Under the pieces are notes generated by a model. That model had not been told where the DNA came from, ran no database searches, and saw nothing but the letters and a program-made list of their open reading frames with translations. The position numbers and the translations under genes were made by a program. A DNA stretch of 64,000 nucleotides. It comes from Eledone cirrhosa. Taxonomy: Eukaryota > Mollusca > Cephalopoda > Octopoda > Eledonidae. The DNA lies in the NCBI GenBank assembly GCA_964016885.1, contig OZ024742.1:356176358-356240357 (forward strand), written 5' to 3'. Below, piece after piece: positions 31,669 through 43,576 of the stretch. Position 1 is the first letter of the stretch. Each line of letters starts with the position of its first letter.

Positions 31669-32486
31669 TGCTCGCGCGTTAGAAATATTATTTTTTAAAC
31701 CTAACTTAACCTTGTATTGGCACGTGTAGGCAGTACAAATTCTCGACTCACAGAGATAGCCGCACGCCAGAGATAACGTTTCTCGCCAAGGATTATTCAG
31801 CCTTAAGCTATATTCTCCTATTTGCCGGTTTAAAAATTTACCACGTAAATTTGCCGTTGAAAACTGCGCATTTATTCAGGGTGCTTATTTCTTTGGTCGC
31901 TGGCCTCTTAACCCTTCCAGGTCAACGCATTCTCAACATCGACCATCAACTTTGGCTGTTATTTCTAGCACTTTGCGCAACTCATTTTTTCTGAAAAAAA
32001 TTTTTTTACTGTGAATTTAAACACCGAATACGCTCACTCCGCGAGACAACATCAACAGCAACACAGCTTCACCAACAACCAAAACCAGCAGAACAAGCCA
32101 GAGAATTTATTTTTGCAGCACTCTTCCTGTGAGAAAATCCATTCGGAGGTTGGAAATTTCACGATATACCACAGAACAGAAACCACCTGCATTCATTCTC
32201 TGGAACACACTTTCTTTCCTGCTGTCATGTGATTGCACACCTGTGAACTATATTTTGTACATTTGAACTTTGAGCTCTTCTCTTGCTTTATTACATTGTA
32301 TATTTGGGTGATGGATAGATATATGTCCAGTCGTTCTCTGGCCAAGAGCGGTTGGCTACCTTGATATCTATCATTGATTTTTGCAAACATTCTTTTGTCG
32401 TAATTTTCATGCCTGTTACAACATTCTCGCCAACTTGCTACATATTTCATTCGATTTTTATATTCTAAAATTCTGGCGGGAGGTTA
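31669..32486 (+). other. Interior of the LTR element, non-coding
   Basis: About 820 bp with no long frame. A 73-codon frame at 32011-32232 is Gln/Asn/His-rich and not recognisable as gag. Confidence 0.6.
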
Positions 32487-32809
32487 TGTAGCAGTTGCCT
32501 CCCTTGTTGTGACACTCACAACACCATCTAGACAGGAAGTAGAACCCTTTCTGTAACTTCCGGTCAGAACCCTATAAAACTAACAACTTTAAGTTCTCCC
32601 TCTCTCATTTGCCCTTCCGGCGCCTGGCCTTCGCCAGGCGTCTTCTGCCAGCCGCGTTTGCCTGGCAATCAAAACGGTAACTACTAACTTTGCTTCATTC
32701 TTTCGTTTATTCATTGACATGTCAACTATACTGTTAAATTGTTGATTAAATATTATACAAACAAACCATGTCTCCTTGTTACATTCATACAACCCAGTTT
32801 TCCGCTATA
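32487..32809 (+). repeat. 3' LTR, 323 bp
   Basis: Starts TGTAGCAG and ends CCGCTATA. A CCTATAAAAC segment near 32570 could serve as a TATA box. It is preceded by a purine-rich tract and followed by the GCAT target duplication. Confidence 0.8.
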
Positions 32810-33597
32810 GCATAAACGAACTAAGGGAGAAATTAGGAATAAGAGGGATTAGATGTTGTTTACTCGAGAGAAGACTACGTTGGTACGGTCGCGTGATGCG
32901 CATGAAAGACGACAGCTGTATAAGAAATTGCAGGGCGATAAAAATAGACGATAGCCACGGAGTAGGCAGACCCAGAAAAACCTGGGACGACTTGATAAAT
33001 TCCGACCTCACACACTTACACCTCTCCAATACAATGTCACTGGACCGAGATCTTTGGCGCTACACAGTTATACAGAAAACCCGCCATGCCTAAGTACAAA
33101 GCGAAACCTACAGTCAGTAGGCACCTCTAACAAAATACACCCCTGTTACACTACCCCCACCCCATCCACACCACCCCCTTAAATGAGAAGTTATGTTGGT
33201 ACCACAACATCCAGTCCGAAACAAATGAGGTCGTGTTGGTGTCACGATAAAAAAAAACACACAGTCCATGCTGTAATGTGGTTGTGTAGATAACACGGTA
33301 ACCCCCCCCAGTACACACTGTAAACGTGGTTGGTGTTGGGAAGGGCACCCAGCCGTAGAAAATCCACAAGACGTGTAGGTGTCACGACAATAAAACACCC
33401 AGTCCACGCTGTAATGTGCCCATGTAGGTAACACAGTAAAAACCTCCCAGTCCACACTGTAGGAAGGGCATCCAGCCATAGAAAACTCGCCAGACAGTCT
33501 TGAGCAAGACAACCAATCTTGCCTCAAGTGGGACAATTCCCGTCCAGACCCATGCTAGCGTGGAAAATGGACGTTAAACGATGATGATGATGATGAT
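32810..33597 (+). mobile_element. RTE-like LINE, family B, right part of the split copy
   Basis: The LINE resumes with GCATAAACGAAC and encodes the C-terminus (INELREKLGIRGIRCC, RLRWYGRVMRM, GRPRKTWDDLI) to a stop at about 33093. Its 3' UTR contains an extra partial internal duplication near 33340-33470, and a (GAT)n tail follows at about 33580-33597. Confidence 0.86.
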
Positions 33598-34448
33598 ATA
33601 AGAAAGAGATGATTAGTTTGAAAGTTCATTGTCTAATCAGAGCTAACCTGGGCTAAACATCAACATCAACAACAACAACAACACATTTTGAAGTCAATAA
33701 GGTGGGCAATCATCCATTGACATGTAATTGTTATTATGAAAAGTGAGACAATTGAATCTATTAATAAATTCAAACGAGATGTGTTTGTATACATAATGTA
33801 ATTTTCTATTATTATTATATATTTTTCTCTCTTATATATCCTACCACTCACCCAAAACTGTCTGTCATAAATTAATATCAAACTTGAGGTATTGATAAAA
33901 TAATGATGACCAAGATAGAAACAATAAATTACTGGAATGCAATGAACTTGTTAATCTATTTTTTCAGCTCTAATGAAGCATCTCTGATTATTTGACACCC
34001 AATTGTCAGTTATTTTGATATTAAAATAGTTTCTCTTAATTTCTGTAATTGCTTCTTTAAATATTTGATTTTTTGGAAATCTTGATGGCTGATAACATAA
34101 ATGATAACCAAATTATTTATTATCTTCAACTTTATTTATGATTCATGACATGAGGAAGAAAGTCTTATCTATTGTTCAGGTTTCATATCTGTATAAATGA
34201 GCAGCTTTTATTTATGTCATGTGTAAATAATTTAATAGTCTCATATGAAACAAAAAAATACTTGTCTAACAAATCTATATCATTTATTGTTTATAGAAAA
34301 AATATTTTATTATTGAAGTATAGTGAAAAGTGTGAATATTAATTAGCAAAATTGAAAGAGAAATGTACAAACATTGTGTTCAAATCCTATTGATGTGAAC
34401 TTTACCTTTAATCCTTCCACAATGAAGTGAACAAGTGCCATCGCATCT
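33598..34448. other. AT-rich non-coding DNA
   Basis: No gene or recognised repeat beyond a short (CAA)n near 33665. Confidence 0.5.
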
Positions 34449-34652
34449 TTAACCCTTTAGCATTTAAACTGGTCATATTCGGCCAGAATTCTCTCACCTA
34501 TTTCTGTTCAAATCGGCTGTAACTAGCTAATGTTAAGGTATTGTTCTCAAAGTAAATATCAAAATCTCATAGAATCGATATTATGTGAAATAAAGTGTTT
34601 ACTATGAAAATATAATAGTAAATATAGAGTAATGTAAATGATAAAGTGTTAA
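34449..34652 (+). mobile_element. TTAA-bounded MITE, about 204 bp
   Basis: TTAA at both ends (34449-34452 and 34649-34652) encloses imperfect terminal inverted repeats (CCCTTTAGCATTTA and TAAATGATAAAGTG). A decayed inverted copy lies at 24592-24780. TTAA target duplication is typical of piggyBac-type elements, so a piggyBac-derived MITE is the favoured reading. Confidence 0.72.
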
Positions 34653-35147
34653 ACAGGGTTTTGACACTGTTGATTATTCCTTCTCAGCTGAAGCTGGTGG
34701 GAATTTGACTGAGGGGACAGAAAGGGCAAAATGACATCATTCTCTTCCTTTTCCATGCTAGTAAACTCCTTTTCTAGTGTCACTTTTTCTAGTGGAAATC
34801 TGGTGTATTCAGCAAGAAAACCAGGTTTCGTTGCCCAACATGCTAAAGATTGCAAGTTGTTGAAATACTTAGTGCTTTCCAAAAAGTTTATTTTTGATTC
34901 TATAGCAGTGAAGATTTCTGACATAGTCAATTGACATTGTTAGTACCTCTCCATTAATGTAATGGACGAGGAATGTGGTGCTTAAACTTGAACTGTTATC
35001 CAGTTTAACACGTGCTGGCCCTTATGTACCTTTAGCAGAGACCACTTTGTTGCAACCATCCAGTTTAAGTCTACAGTTGTAGATAATTTCCTCCTTTTGT
35101 GCCACATGATTTGGATGTTCTGACAAACATCATAGCAGTGGGGTCAA
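34653..35147. other. Non-coding stretch with short unassigned frames
   Basis: Overlapping frames of up to 93 codons occur on opposite strands (34649-34930 minus, 34731-34934 plus). Neither resembles a family I know, so no gene is called. Confidence 0.4.
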
Positions 35148-35340
35148 CAATTTCTGAGAGGAGAAAGTCGATTAAAGCAACCTCAGTGCATTACTGGTAC
35201 TTTATTTTGATGACACCCGTAAGGATGAAAGACAAAGCTAACCTTGGAAGGATTTGAATTCAGAATATAAAGACCATAACTCTATGCTGCAAAGCATCTT
35301 GTCCAAAACTCTACCAATTACTGCAAGTCCACCACCCTAT
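35148..35340 (-). mobile_element. SINE-1, minus strand, diverged
   Basis: On the plus strand it reads as the complement of the SINE body (TACTTTATTTTGATGACACC), the B-box region (GATTTGAATTCAGA) and the head. Confidence 0.75.
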
Positions 35341-35689
35341 TGATACTACCATTTAATAAATTTACAATAATCAATAATAGAGACTTCTTAGAAATATGCA
35401 GCATTTTCATCTTCCACATTTGAAATTTTTTATTTCATTCTTTTGTTCACAATTATTCCAGGCTGTGGATATAACCACAAATAATAAATATAATTAACTA
35501 TTGCTAGGAACCTTACAAATACAACACACCAAAATATATGATCAAAGTGAGAGAAAGAAACAAAAACGACCATCGATTCACCACCAATTTCCACAATCAG
35601 CTGCAGAGCACATTACAAGTGTCAACGGAATATTCTGAGGCAATCCAACATACTGGCAACATTACCACATGTGATGACATGGCAAATGT

Positions 35690-35915
35690 GCTGAAACAGC
35701 AAGGCACATTTATAGGCATCCCCTGACACCACAGTAAAGCCGGTGGTTGGTGATGCTAACGTGCTGTAACAGCCAGGCACCCTCATGGGCATTCCCTGAC
35801 ACCTCAGTAAGGCCAGGTGATGGTGTGACTAAGGCACTGTAACAGCCAGGTACTCTCTCAGGCATGACCTGACACCTCAGTGAGGCCGAGTGATGGCAAG
35901 ACTAAGGTGTTGAAA
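35690..35915 (+). repeat. Minisatellite with about 70-bp unit, three copies
   Basis: Units contain CAGCCAGGCAC, GGCAT(C/T)CCCTGACACC, CAGTAAGGCC and GGTGATG segments in tandem with moderate divergence. Confidence 0.8.
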
Positions 35916-36690
35916 CATTATCTTCTCATTAATTATCAAAACCTTCAATCACTAGAGAAGGGGTGGAGTGTGAAGCTAGAAATCTTAGCTCCATTAATCA
36001 AAATTGCTACAGAAATGGTCAGTTAGTAGGTCTATGGACAACGGAGATCTTTTATTGACCAGTGCTCCATAACAAACAAGAACTGAAGAGGATAATGCTG
36101 AAACATCGAGGTATTAGCAAAATTGTTAAAGTAGTGGCTAGAATGCCTTGTGGTATTGGATCATTGCACTCTGAGTTCAATTCCTATCAAGACAGTCTTT
36201 ACCTTTTATCTTTGTGGGGTCTATAAGGAAACACCATTCTAGTGTAGGGGTTGATTCTGCTACATGTGTCCTTTCTTTCTCACACTCAAGATTACACCTG
36301 CAATTCAAAGGTCCAGTCAGGTTATATTATATCATGTTGATTCAACCTGAGAATTATGTTATATGTATACATATTTGTGGAATACTCAGCCACTTACATG
36401 CTAATTTCATGTGTAGCAATTCAGTTGGTTGAACAATTGAACGTTCATTGTTGACTGGTGGACATTCAACTGATTTGTCTTAATAGTATGTTGTAGTTAG
36501 CTTGTAGCATTGTATATAGTATACAATATAGAAAATATGTTTAAGAAGGTTAAGAGAATGACAAATGGACGGTTGAAATAAAGGCAATGAACAAGTTTGT
36601 TACCTGCTATTTATGGTTGTCCTTTGCTTTTGCCCTTAAATTGTTTGGCAATGACTGTTGTTTTTTAATCAACTAGTTACTGCATAACAC
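35916..36690. other. Non-coding stretch
   Basis: No gene seen. A short ATTGTATATAGTATACAATATAG-like palindrome lies near 36510. Positions 36120-36240 resemble a very degraded SINE-1 (GAGTTCAATTCC near the B-box position), but weakly. Confidence 0.4.
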
Positions 36691-38036
36691 AATATAGCTT
36701 TAAACTAGTTTTCACCCACAATAAAGCTTTAAACCAGTTCTCACCCATAGAGTAGCTTTAAACCAGTTCTCACCCATAGTGTAGCTTTAAACCAGATCTC
36801 TCCCACAGCATAACTTTAAACCAGTTACTGCATATCACAGTATAGCTTTAAACCAGTTACTGCATATCGCATAGCTTTAAACCAGTTACTGCATATCACA
36901 GTATAGCTTTAAACCAGTTACTGCATATCACATAGCTTTAAACCAGTTACTGCATATCACAGTATAGCTTTAAACCAGTTACTGCATATCACAGTATAAC
37001 TTTAAACCAGTTACTGCATATCACAGTATAGCTTTAAACCAGTTACTGCATATCGCATAGCTTTAAACCAGTTACTGCATATCACATAGCTTTAAACCAG
37101 TTACTGCATATCACAGTATAGCTTTAAACCAGTTACTGCATATCACAGTATAGCTTTAAACCAGTTACTGCATATCACAGTATAGCTTTAAACCAGTTAC
37201 TGCATATCACAGTATAGCTTTAAACCAGTTACTGCATATCACATAGCTTTAAACCAGTTACTGCATATCACAGTATAGCTTTAAACCAGTTACTGCATAT
37301 CACAGTATAGCTTTAAACCAGTTACTGCATATCACAGTATAGCTTTATACCAGTTACTGCATATCACATAGCTTTATACCAGTTACTGCATATCACAGTA
37401 TAGCTTTAAACCAGTTACTGCATATCACAGTATAGCTTTAAACCAGTTACTGCATATCACATAGCTTTAAACCAGTTACTGCATATCACAGTATAGCTTT
37501 AAACCAGTTACTGCATATCACAGTATAGCTTTAAACCAGTTACTGCATATCACAGTATAGGTTTAAACCAGTTACTGCATATCACAGTATAGCTTTAAAC
37601 CAGTTACTGCATATCACATAGCTTTAAACCAGTTACTGCATATCACAGTATAGCTTTAAACCAGTTACTGCATATCACATAGCTTTAAACCAGTTACTGC
37701 ATATCACAGTATAGCTTTAAACCAGTTACTGCATATCACAGTATAGCTTTAAACCAGTTACTGCATATCACATAGCTTTAAACCAGTTACTGCATATCAC
37801 AGTATAGGTTTAAACCAGTTACTGCATATCACAGTATAGCTTTAAACCAGTTACTGCATATCACATAGCTTTAAACCAGTTACTGCATATCACAGTATAG
37901 CTTTAAACCAGTTACTGCATATCACATAGCTTTAAACCAGTTACTGCATATCACAGTATAGCTTTAAACCAGTTACTGCATATCACAGTATAGGTTTAAA
38001 CCAGTTACTGCATATCACAGTATAGCTTTAAGCCAG
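36691..38036 (+). repeat. Large minisatellite, mixed 29-bp and 32-bp units
   Basis: About 43 direct units of TAGCTTTAAACCAGTTACTG plus CATATCACA. Long units add GTA (32 bp) and short ones do not (29 bp). The first few units (36691-36830) are degenerate, with TTCTCACCCATAG in place of the usual second half. A TAGG variant of the unit start recurs at about 37558, 37806 and 37991. Confidence 0.97.
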
Positions 38037-38057
38037 TTCTCAATTATGGAAAAAATA

Positions 38058-38440
38058 GATGGACTTTTTAAAAACAAAGGACGAAGACATCTTATAAGCC
38101 ACTGAAATGAGAATGTTATGGAGAATAAAAGGAGTTTCGTTTTTGGATCATAATAAAGGTGAAGATATCAGAAAAGAAAGGAATGTAGACCCTATAATCA
38201 AAGAGATTTGAGTGGTCTGTTTAAGGTGGTTTAGGCACAGTGTTAGGGTGAGTGAAAAAACCCTGTCAAGCAAGCATGAATGATAGAGATACATGGCCGA
38301 AGGCATGTTGGAAGGACCAGAAAAGGTTGGAACGATAATATGAGATCCTCTCTCAAGAAATGGATTGGCATAGGAGGATGATTTAGAAAGGGATAGTTGG
38401 AGAGATCATATCAATTTACGAAGGTCATGATAGAGTAGCA
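38058..38440 (+). pseudogene. RTE-like LINE family E, degraded C-terminal remnant
   Basis: Frames with several stops retain the pattern EMRMLWRIKGVSFLDH, EDIRKE, WFRHSVRV, a PEKVG stretch and a DW-R segment typical of RTE-like C-termini (compare the common RMLRRIxGVSxxDxxRNxxI pattern). It belongs to a different family from A and B because it lacks their RRLERNEACMLRWMCN pattern. It is short, interrupted and inactive. Confidence 0.55.
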
Positions 38441-39113
38441 TTGATAGAGAAAATAGATCATGATGATTTCTTAATTCAGAATATCATTTTCAACGATGTT
38501 TGTACATGCATGAAATGTCTAGAAAGAGAAAGAAAGAGAAATGTGTTAAATCTGTTCTTTTAGAAACCAAATGAGGGATATTTGCAATAGTTCAATAAAG
38601 AGATATTGGGCAAAGGCTTTGAAATATATTTCTTTAATATAATTATGTCAACCATATAGTTGCACATGGATTTCTAATTCACATCTATTTTTATTTGATA
38701 GTGGAACACTCAAATATCATTTAATGGGGTTCAATAAGGAATCAACTCTCTCAACAGGAGTCAATGAAATGATTATCTAATAAAAAGATGAATATAATTC
38801 ATTATAAAATGCTGTTCAATCTTTTTTTTTTACTTTTTATGTTTAGCTAGAATTGGAGTAGCAACCCCTCTGACACTTTCCAGGGCTCTTGAGACTGATG
38901 GAAATGTGTGATAGAGGAAACTATCCTTAAGCTAGAAACCTGCTCCAAAAGACCAACAGGTGTTAAACTGGGTGAATAATTAATCTACTGCTTTTCAGGG
39001 TCAATCCCATTGTACAGTATCTGTGCAAGTTTCTTCTGTTCTAGCCTCATTTTGACCAATAATTTGTCAGTGAATTTCCAAGATACAACTTTGAGGAAGC
39101 CTGTCATATATAT
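38441..39113. other. AT-rich non-coding DNA
   Basis: No gene seen. Confidence 0.5.
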
Positions 39114-39278
39114 ATGTAAATGTGGTTGGCATTAGGAAGGGCATCCAGACATAGAAATCTAGCCAGAAACAATCCTATATGAGCAAGACATGGTCATCTG
39201 ACCCAACTTGCCCCAAATGGGACAACCTTTCTTACTCATACTAGCAGGGAAAATGGACATTAACTGATGATGGTGATA
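39114..39278 (+). mobile_element. LINE/SINE-2 3'-tail fragment
   Basis: Only the last about 165 bp of the shared 3' end is present (TGTAAATGTGGTTGGCATTA to GGTGAT). Confidence 0.72.
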
Positions 39279-39280
39279 TA

Positions 39281-39660
39281 TATCATCATCATCCTCATCA
39301 TCATTTAACGTCCATCTTCCACGCTAGCATGGGTTAGACAGGAGTTGTCCCACTTGAAGCAAGATTGGTCAGGTGACCGTGTCTCACTCATATAGGACTA
39401 TCTGGCAGGTTTTCTATGGCTGGATGCCCTTCCTAACACCAACCACATTTACAGTGTGGACTGAGAACTTTTTACCGTGTTACCTACACGATCACATTAC
39501 TGCGTGGGCTGTGTTTTTGGCGTGACACCTACACAATCTCTTTAGTTTGGACTGGATGTTGTGGTACTAACATAACTTTATAGAGAAAGGGTGGTGTTGG
39601 TGGGAGTGAGAGGATGGAGGAGGGGTAGTGGGTTGGGTGTATGTTTGGTTTGGAGGGGTA
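39281..39660 (-). mobile_element. LINE family C 3' UTR fragment
   Basis: Minus-strand 3' UTR beginning with an (ATC)n tail. It matches 44479-44850 closely (ACTGGATGTTG/ACTGAATGTTG and a GTGGTGTTGGTGGGAGTG segment). It is cut off at a (TA)n tract and contains no coding part. Confidence 0.78.
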
Positions 39661-40244
39661 TATATATATATAAAGTTAATTACAATGTTGTTTATCTGTA
39701 AAAATTGTGTTATGTTTTGTTGATAAACAGGTGTAAGTAGGTAAGAGCTCTCCACGTCACTCATATCTATCCAGCATAATGGTGGCAATCAAATAAGATG
39801 GAGTTTCCATGTATGAAATAAATGTTAAGACAGATGTTACATAATCATATTTATTGGATCTAATATGCAATAATTACAACAGTAACCAGAAGCAATATGA
39901 TATCATCAGTTAATACAATTATGTGATGGAGTTGATATGTCACAGCCAAACACTTTCATGTTTGGTAAAGTTCAGTGAATATCTGTGGTGAAAAGACAAG
40001 GAAGACCCCCAAATCAGGGTAGTACTCGGTGCTGGATACATTGAAAATGTGGAATTGCAACAGCAAGCCCAGCAGAATTTTCAGCTTGTGTCCATAATTG
40101 TTTTCAAATGTAAGTCTTGAAAATCCTGAGGAAAAAAATTGAAAAACCTGGGCTCACTCCTTAGATTTTAACTAATATATATATATGTATATATAGAAAT
40201 TTAATTCTTATATAGATAGATATATAGATATAATAGATATAAAA
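39661..40244. other. Non-coding stretch
   Basis: Short TA tract at 39660-39672 and a TATAGATA tract near 40180-40240. No gene seen. Confidence 0.5.
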
Positions 40245-43200
40245 CTCTGAGTTGGTACCATCAATGTAAGCACAATTAAAAGAAGAGCAGGAGAAATTGT
40301 AGAAATGCTAGAGTGAAAGGAAATTGATGTATGCTGTGTGCAAGAGACTAGATGGAGAGGAGAGTCTGCTAGAGTCCTTGTAGGAAAAAGTTGGTGCTAC
40401 AAAATTTTTCTGGGTGGGAAATGACGATGGGATGGGTAGTGTAGGTATACTACTAGCTGACAAGTGGGTAGATAAAGTAATCTCAGTGTACAGGGTAAAT
40501 GCAAGAATCATTAAACTCAGACTAGTCCTGAATAAAACAATTACCACAATAATATCAGCTTACGCACCCCAATCTGGGTTGACAGGCGAACTTAAGGATA
40601 GGTTTTACGAGTCCCTAATGCACACTACTGCTCTAACAAACGACAATGACTGCCTAATCATTGCAGGAGATTTTAACGGAGATGTAGGTAAACACTGCGA
40701 CGGCTTCAATAGAGTCCATGGAGGTCATGGGGTTGGCACAAGAAATGAGGAAGGATTCAGACTTCTAGAATTCTGCGACGCCAATGACATGTCGATATGT
40801 AACACAAACTTCAAAAAACCCGACAACCACCTGATCACCTATAGATCAGGCGAGCATTCTAGTCAGATAGATTTTATCCTCATCAGAGGACGTGACAAAT
40901 GGACGGTCGTAAACACAAAAGCCTTCCCTAGTGAGGAATGTACATCCCAACATAGCTTAGTTGTCAGCGACCTCACAGTCAGAACTAGACGAACCTGGAA
41001 ACAGAGGCCAACCTGGAGAAGAAAGATCTGGAAGCTGAATGTCCCCTCAACCAGTAACAGATTTAAAGATATTTTACTCAACGCCTACGACAGTAAAGAA
41101 GAACAGATAGAGACATTCAATGTAGAAGAGAACTGGGAGTTCCTAAAACATAAATTACTAGAGGCGACGGATGAGGTCTGTGGCTGGAGTAAGACCACAA
41201 GCAGGAGGTGAGTGACTTGGTGGTGGAACAATAAGGTAGATGAGGCAGTTAAGGCCAAGAGACAGGCATGGAAAGAATGGAAGAACGGGGGGAGCAGGGT
41301 ACATTACATAGAGACCAAGAGGGAAGCTAGGCGACAAGTATACTTAGCTAGGAGGGAAGCAGAGGATAGAAAATTCAAGCATGTTTTGCAACGTGAGGAC
41401 CATAAACAGGAGGTGTTCAAGATTGCGAGGCAGTGTGTCAGAGAGAATTGTGATGTCATTGGAGAGAAGTGTATCCGGAATGATAAAGGTGAGCTTGCCC
41501 TCACAAGTGCTGAGAAGAAAGATGCATGGAAGAGTCATTATGATAGATTACTAAATGAGGAGAATGCATGGGAAGAAGAGACCCTACCCCAAGTAGACCC
41601 TATAGAGGGGCCAGCAGTACAAGTCAGCAGCAGTGTAGTAAGTAAGGCAATCAAATATATGAAGATGGGGAAGGCAACCGGTCCATCGGGTATAGCTGCC
41701 GAGATGCTGAAGGCATCTGGGTCTGTAGGTCACACTATAACCACGCGTATTGTTAACCAGGTAATACCAGAAGGTGTCATACCAAAAGATTGGTGCAGTA
41801 GCATCATTGTCATCTGCTACAAAGTTAAAGGTGATGCACTAGATAGAGGAAACTATAGAGGTATAAAGCTGATGGACCAGGTCATGAAAGTAACAGAAAG
41901 AGTTATAGCTCAGTTGATTAGGGACCGGGTGAAACTAGATGAGATGCAATTTGGGTTTGTACTAGGAAGAAGCACCGCTGATGCCCTCTTCCTTGTCAGG
42001 CAGTTACAGGAAAAGTACCTAGCTAAAAGTAAGCCACTCTACCTGGCATTTGTCGACCTTGAGAAAGCCTTTGACAGAGTTCCACGTGCTGTAATCTGGT
42101 GGGCTCTTAGAAAACTAGGAGTAGATGAATGGCTTGTGAAAGCGGTACAAGCCATGTATAGGGGAGCAGTTATCAAAGTTAGGATTAGCAATGAGTATAG
42201 CGAGGAATTTAGCGAACAGGTTGGGGTCCACCAGGGCTCTGTTCTTAGCCCCCTCCTGTTCATTATAGTCCTGCAGGCAATAACGGAGGAGTTTAAGACC
42301 GGATCCCCATGGGAACTCCTGTATGCTGATGACCTCGCACTTGTAGCTGAATCTATGGTAGAACTAAAGAAATTCCAAACTTGGAAGCAGGGACTAGAAA
42401 GAAAGGGTCTCAAAGTCGACATGACAAAGACTAAGGTCCTTGTAAGTAGACGAGAAAACAGAACCCAGATCCCCTCAGGGAAATGGCCTTGCTCAGTATG
42501 TAGGAAAGGTGTAGGTAGGAACTCCATTCTCTGTCCCAAATGCAAACAATGGGTACACAAGAGATGTAGCAGGATCTCAGGAAGCTTAATTAAGAATGTA
42601 GGATTCATATGCAACAGCTTTGCTGGGACAGCAAGCAGCAAACAGCCAGAGGAAACAAGTACCACCAATCTCTGGGAGGGCTCTGTAGAAACAGTAGACA
42701 GCTTCTGCTATCTAGGTGACCGAATTAGCAGTTGAGGTGGGTGTTCAGAAAGTACAATAACTAGGGTAAGAACAGGATGGAAGAAGTTTAGGGAACTACT
42801 ACCACTGCTAGCTGCAAACGGCTTCTCCCTCAAAATGAAAGGCAGACTATATGATGCGTGTATCCGAACAGCGATGTTGCATGGTAGTGAGACCTGGGCG
42901 TTGAAGGTGGAAGACTTACGTAGATTAGAGAGAAACGAAGCTTGCATGCTCCGATGGATGTGTAATAGTAATATACGTGAACGACAAAGCATAAATGAAT
43001 TGAGAGAGAGACTGAACATAAGAGGAATCAAATGCTGTGTGCAGGAGAGGCAGTTGCGTTCGTATGGACATGTGATGCGTATGAAGGATGACAGCTGCAT
43101 AAAAAGGTGCAGAGCACTAGAAGTCGATGGAAACCGCGGAGTGGGGAGACCCAAGATGACCTGGGATGAGGTGATAAAAGCCGACCTTACCGAATTACAC

Positions 43201-43284
43201 CTCTCAAAGGTGATGACACACGGCCGTGACCTCTGGCGTCACACAGTAATACAGAATACCCGACCTCCCATGTGTACAAGCTGA
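40245..43284 (+). pseudogene. LINE family A polyprotein: APE endonuclease, RT, PHD-like finger, C-terminal domain
   Basis: The first about 170 bp encode the N-terminal APE-type endonuclease (VGTINVSTIKRRAGEIVEML, a stop, then CCVQETRWRGESAR). A shift near 40410-40430 puts the rest in another frame: IISAYAPQ, GDFNGDVG, SSQIDFIL and TSQHSLVVSDL. That frame runs from 40414 to 43284 with stops only at 41209-41211 and 42733-42735. RT has AFVDLEKAFDRVP and YADD (42322-42333). The Cys4-His-Cys3 finger (about 42493-42624) has its final Cys replaced by Phe. The C-terminal WYGHVMRM-like and GRPKMTWDEV motifs follow. The protein would nick DNA and reverse-transcribe LINE RNA at the target. Confidence 0.87.
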
Positions 43285-43576
43285 AGCATATAGACAATAT
43301 GCCCCCACACCCTCCACTGCAAGGTGGTCGTGGAGGTGCCACGGCAAAAAAGCACCCAGCCCACACTGTAAAGTGGATGTGTAGGCGCCACGGAAAAGCA
43401 CCCAGCACTCACTGTAAATGAGGTTGGTGTTAGGAAGGGCATCCAGCTGTAGAAATCAAGCCAAATCAGTTCCTGTATGAGCATGGTCAGCTAACCAGAC
43501 ACTGCCCACAACAGGACAACCCGTCTAACCCATGCTAGCGTGGAAGAACGGACGTAAAACGGTGATGATGATGATG
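40245..43576 (+). mobile_element. RTE-like LINE, family A, near-full-length copy
   Basis: From a point close to the start of the endonuclease domain to the 3' UTR and (GAT)n tail, the copy has the family's single-ORF architecture. Only one frameshift and three premature stops were seen, and it is close in sequence to the 6644 copy. It gives the reference domain order for the LINE cluster. Confidence 0.9.

Larger units (their letters stand above)
31353..32809 (+). mobile_element. Non-coding LTR element (TRIM-like) inserted in a LINE
   Basis: The 1457-bp insertion is bounded by TG at 31353 and by GCTATA at 32809 (TA where CA is usual). Its 4-bp target duplication GCAT lies at 31349-31352 and 32810-32813. 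The 3' LTR is 32487-32809, preceded by a purine-rich GGCGGGAGG tract. The 5' LTR shares the first about 165 bp, but its distal 146 bp is inverted. The interior has no gag or pol frame, so the element would depend on another element's enzymes. Confidence 0.85.

Noticed and set aside
32011..32232. Gag of the LTR element at 31353
   Set aside because: The 73-codon frame is merely Gln/Asn-rich, without a capsid or zinc-finger motif.
34649..34934. Host gene exon (93-codon minus or 67-codon plus frame)
   Set aside because: Two antiparallel frames overlap, neither has recognisable similarity, and no splice context stands out.
36691..38036. CRISPR-like array
   Set aside because: There are no unique spacers; the whole 29/32-bp unit repeats directly, and the context is a eukaryotic genome.
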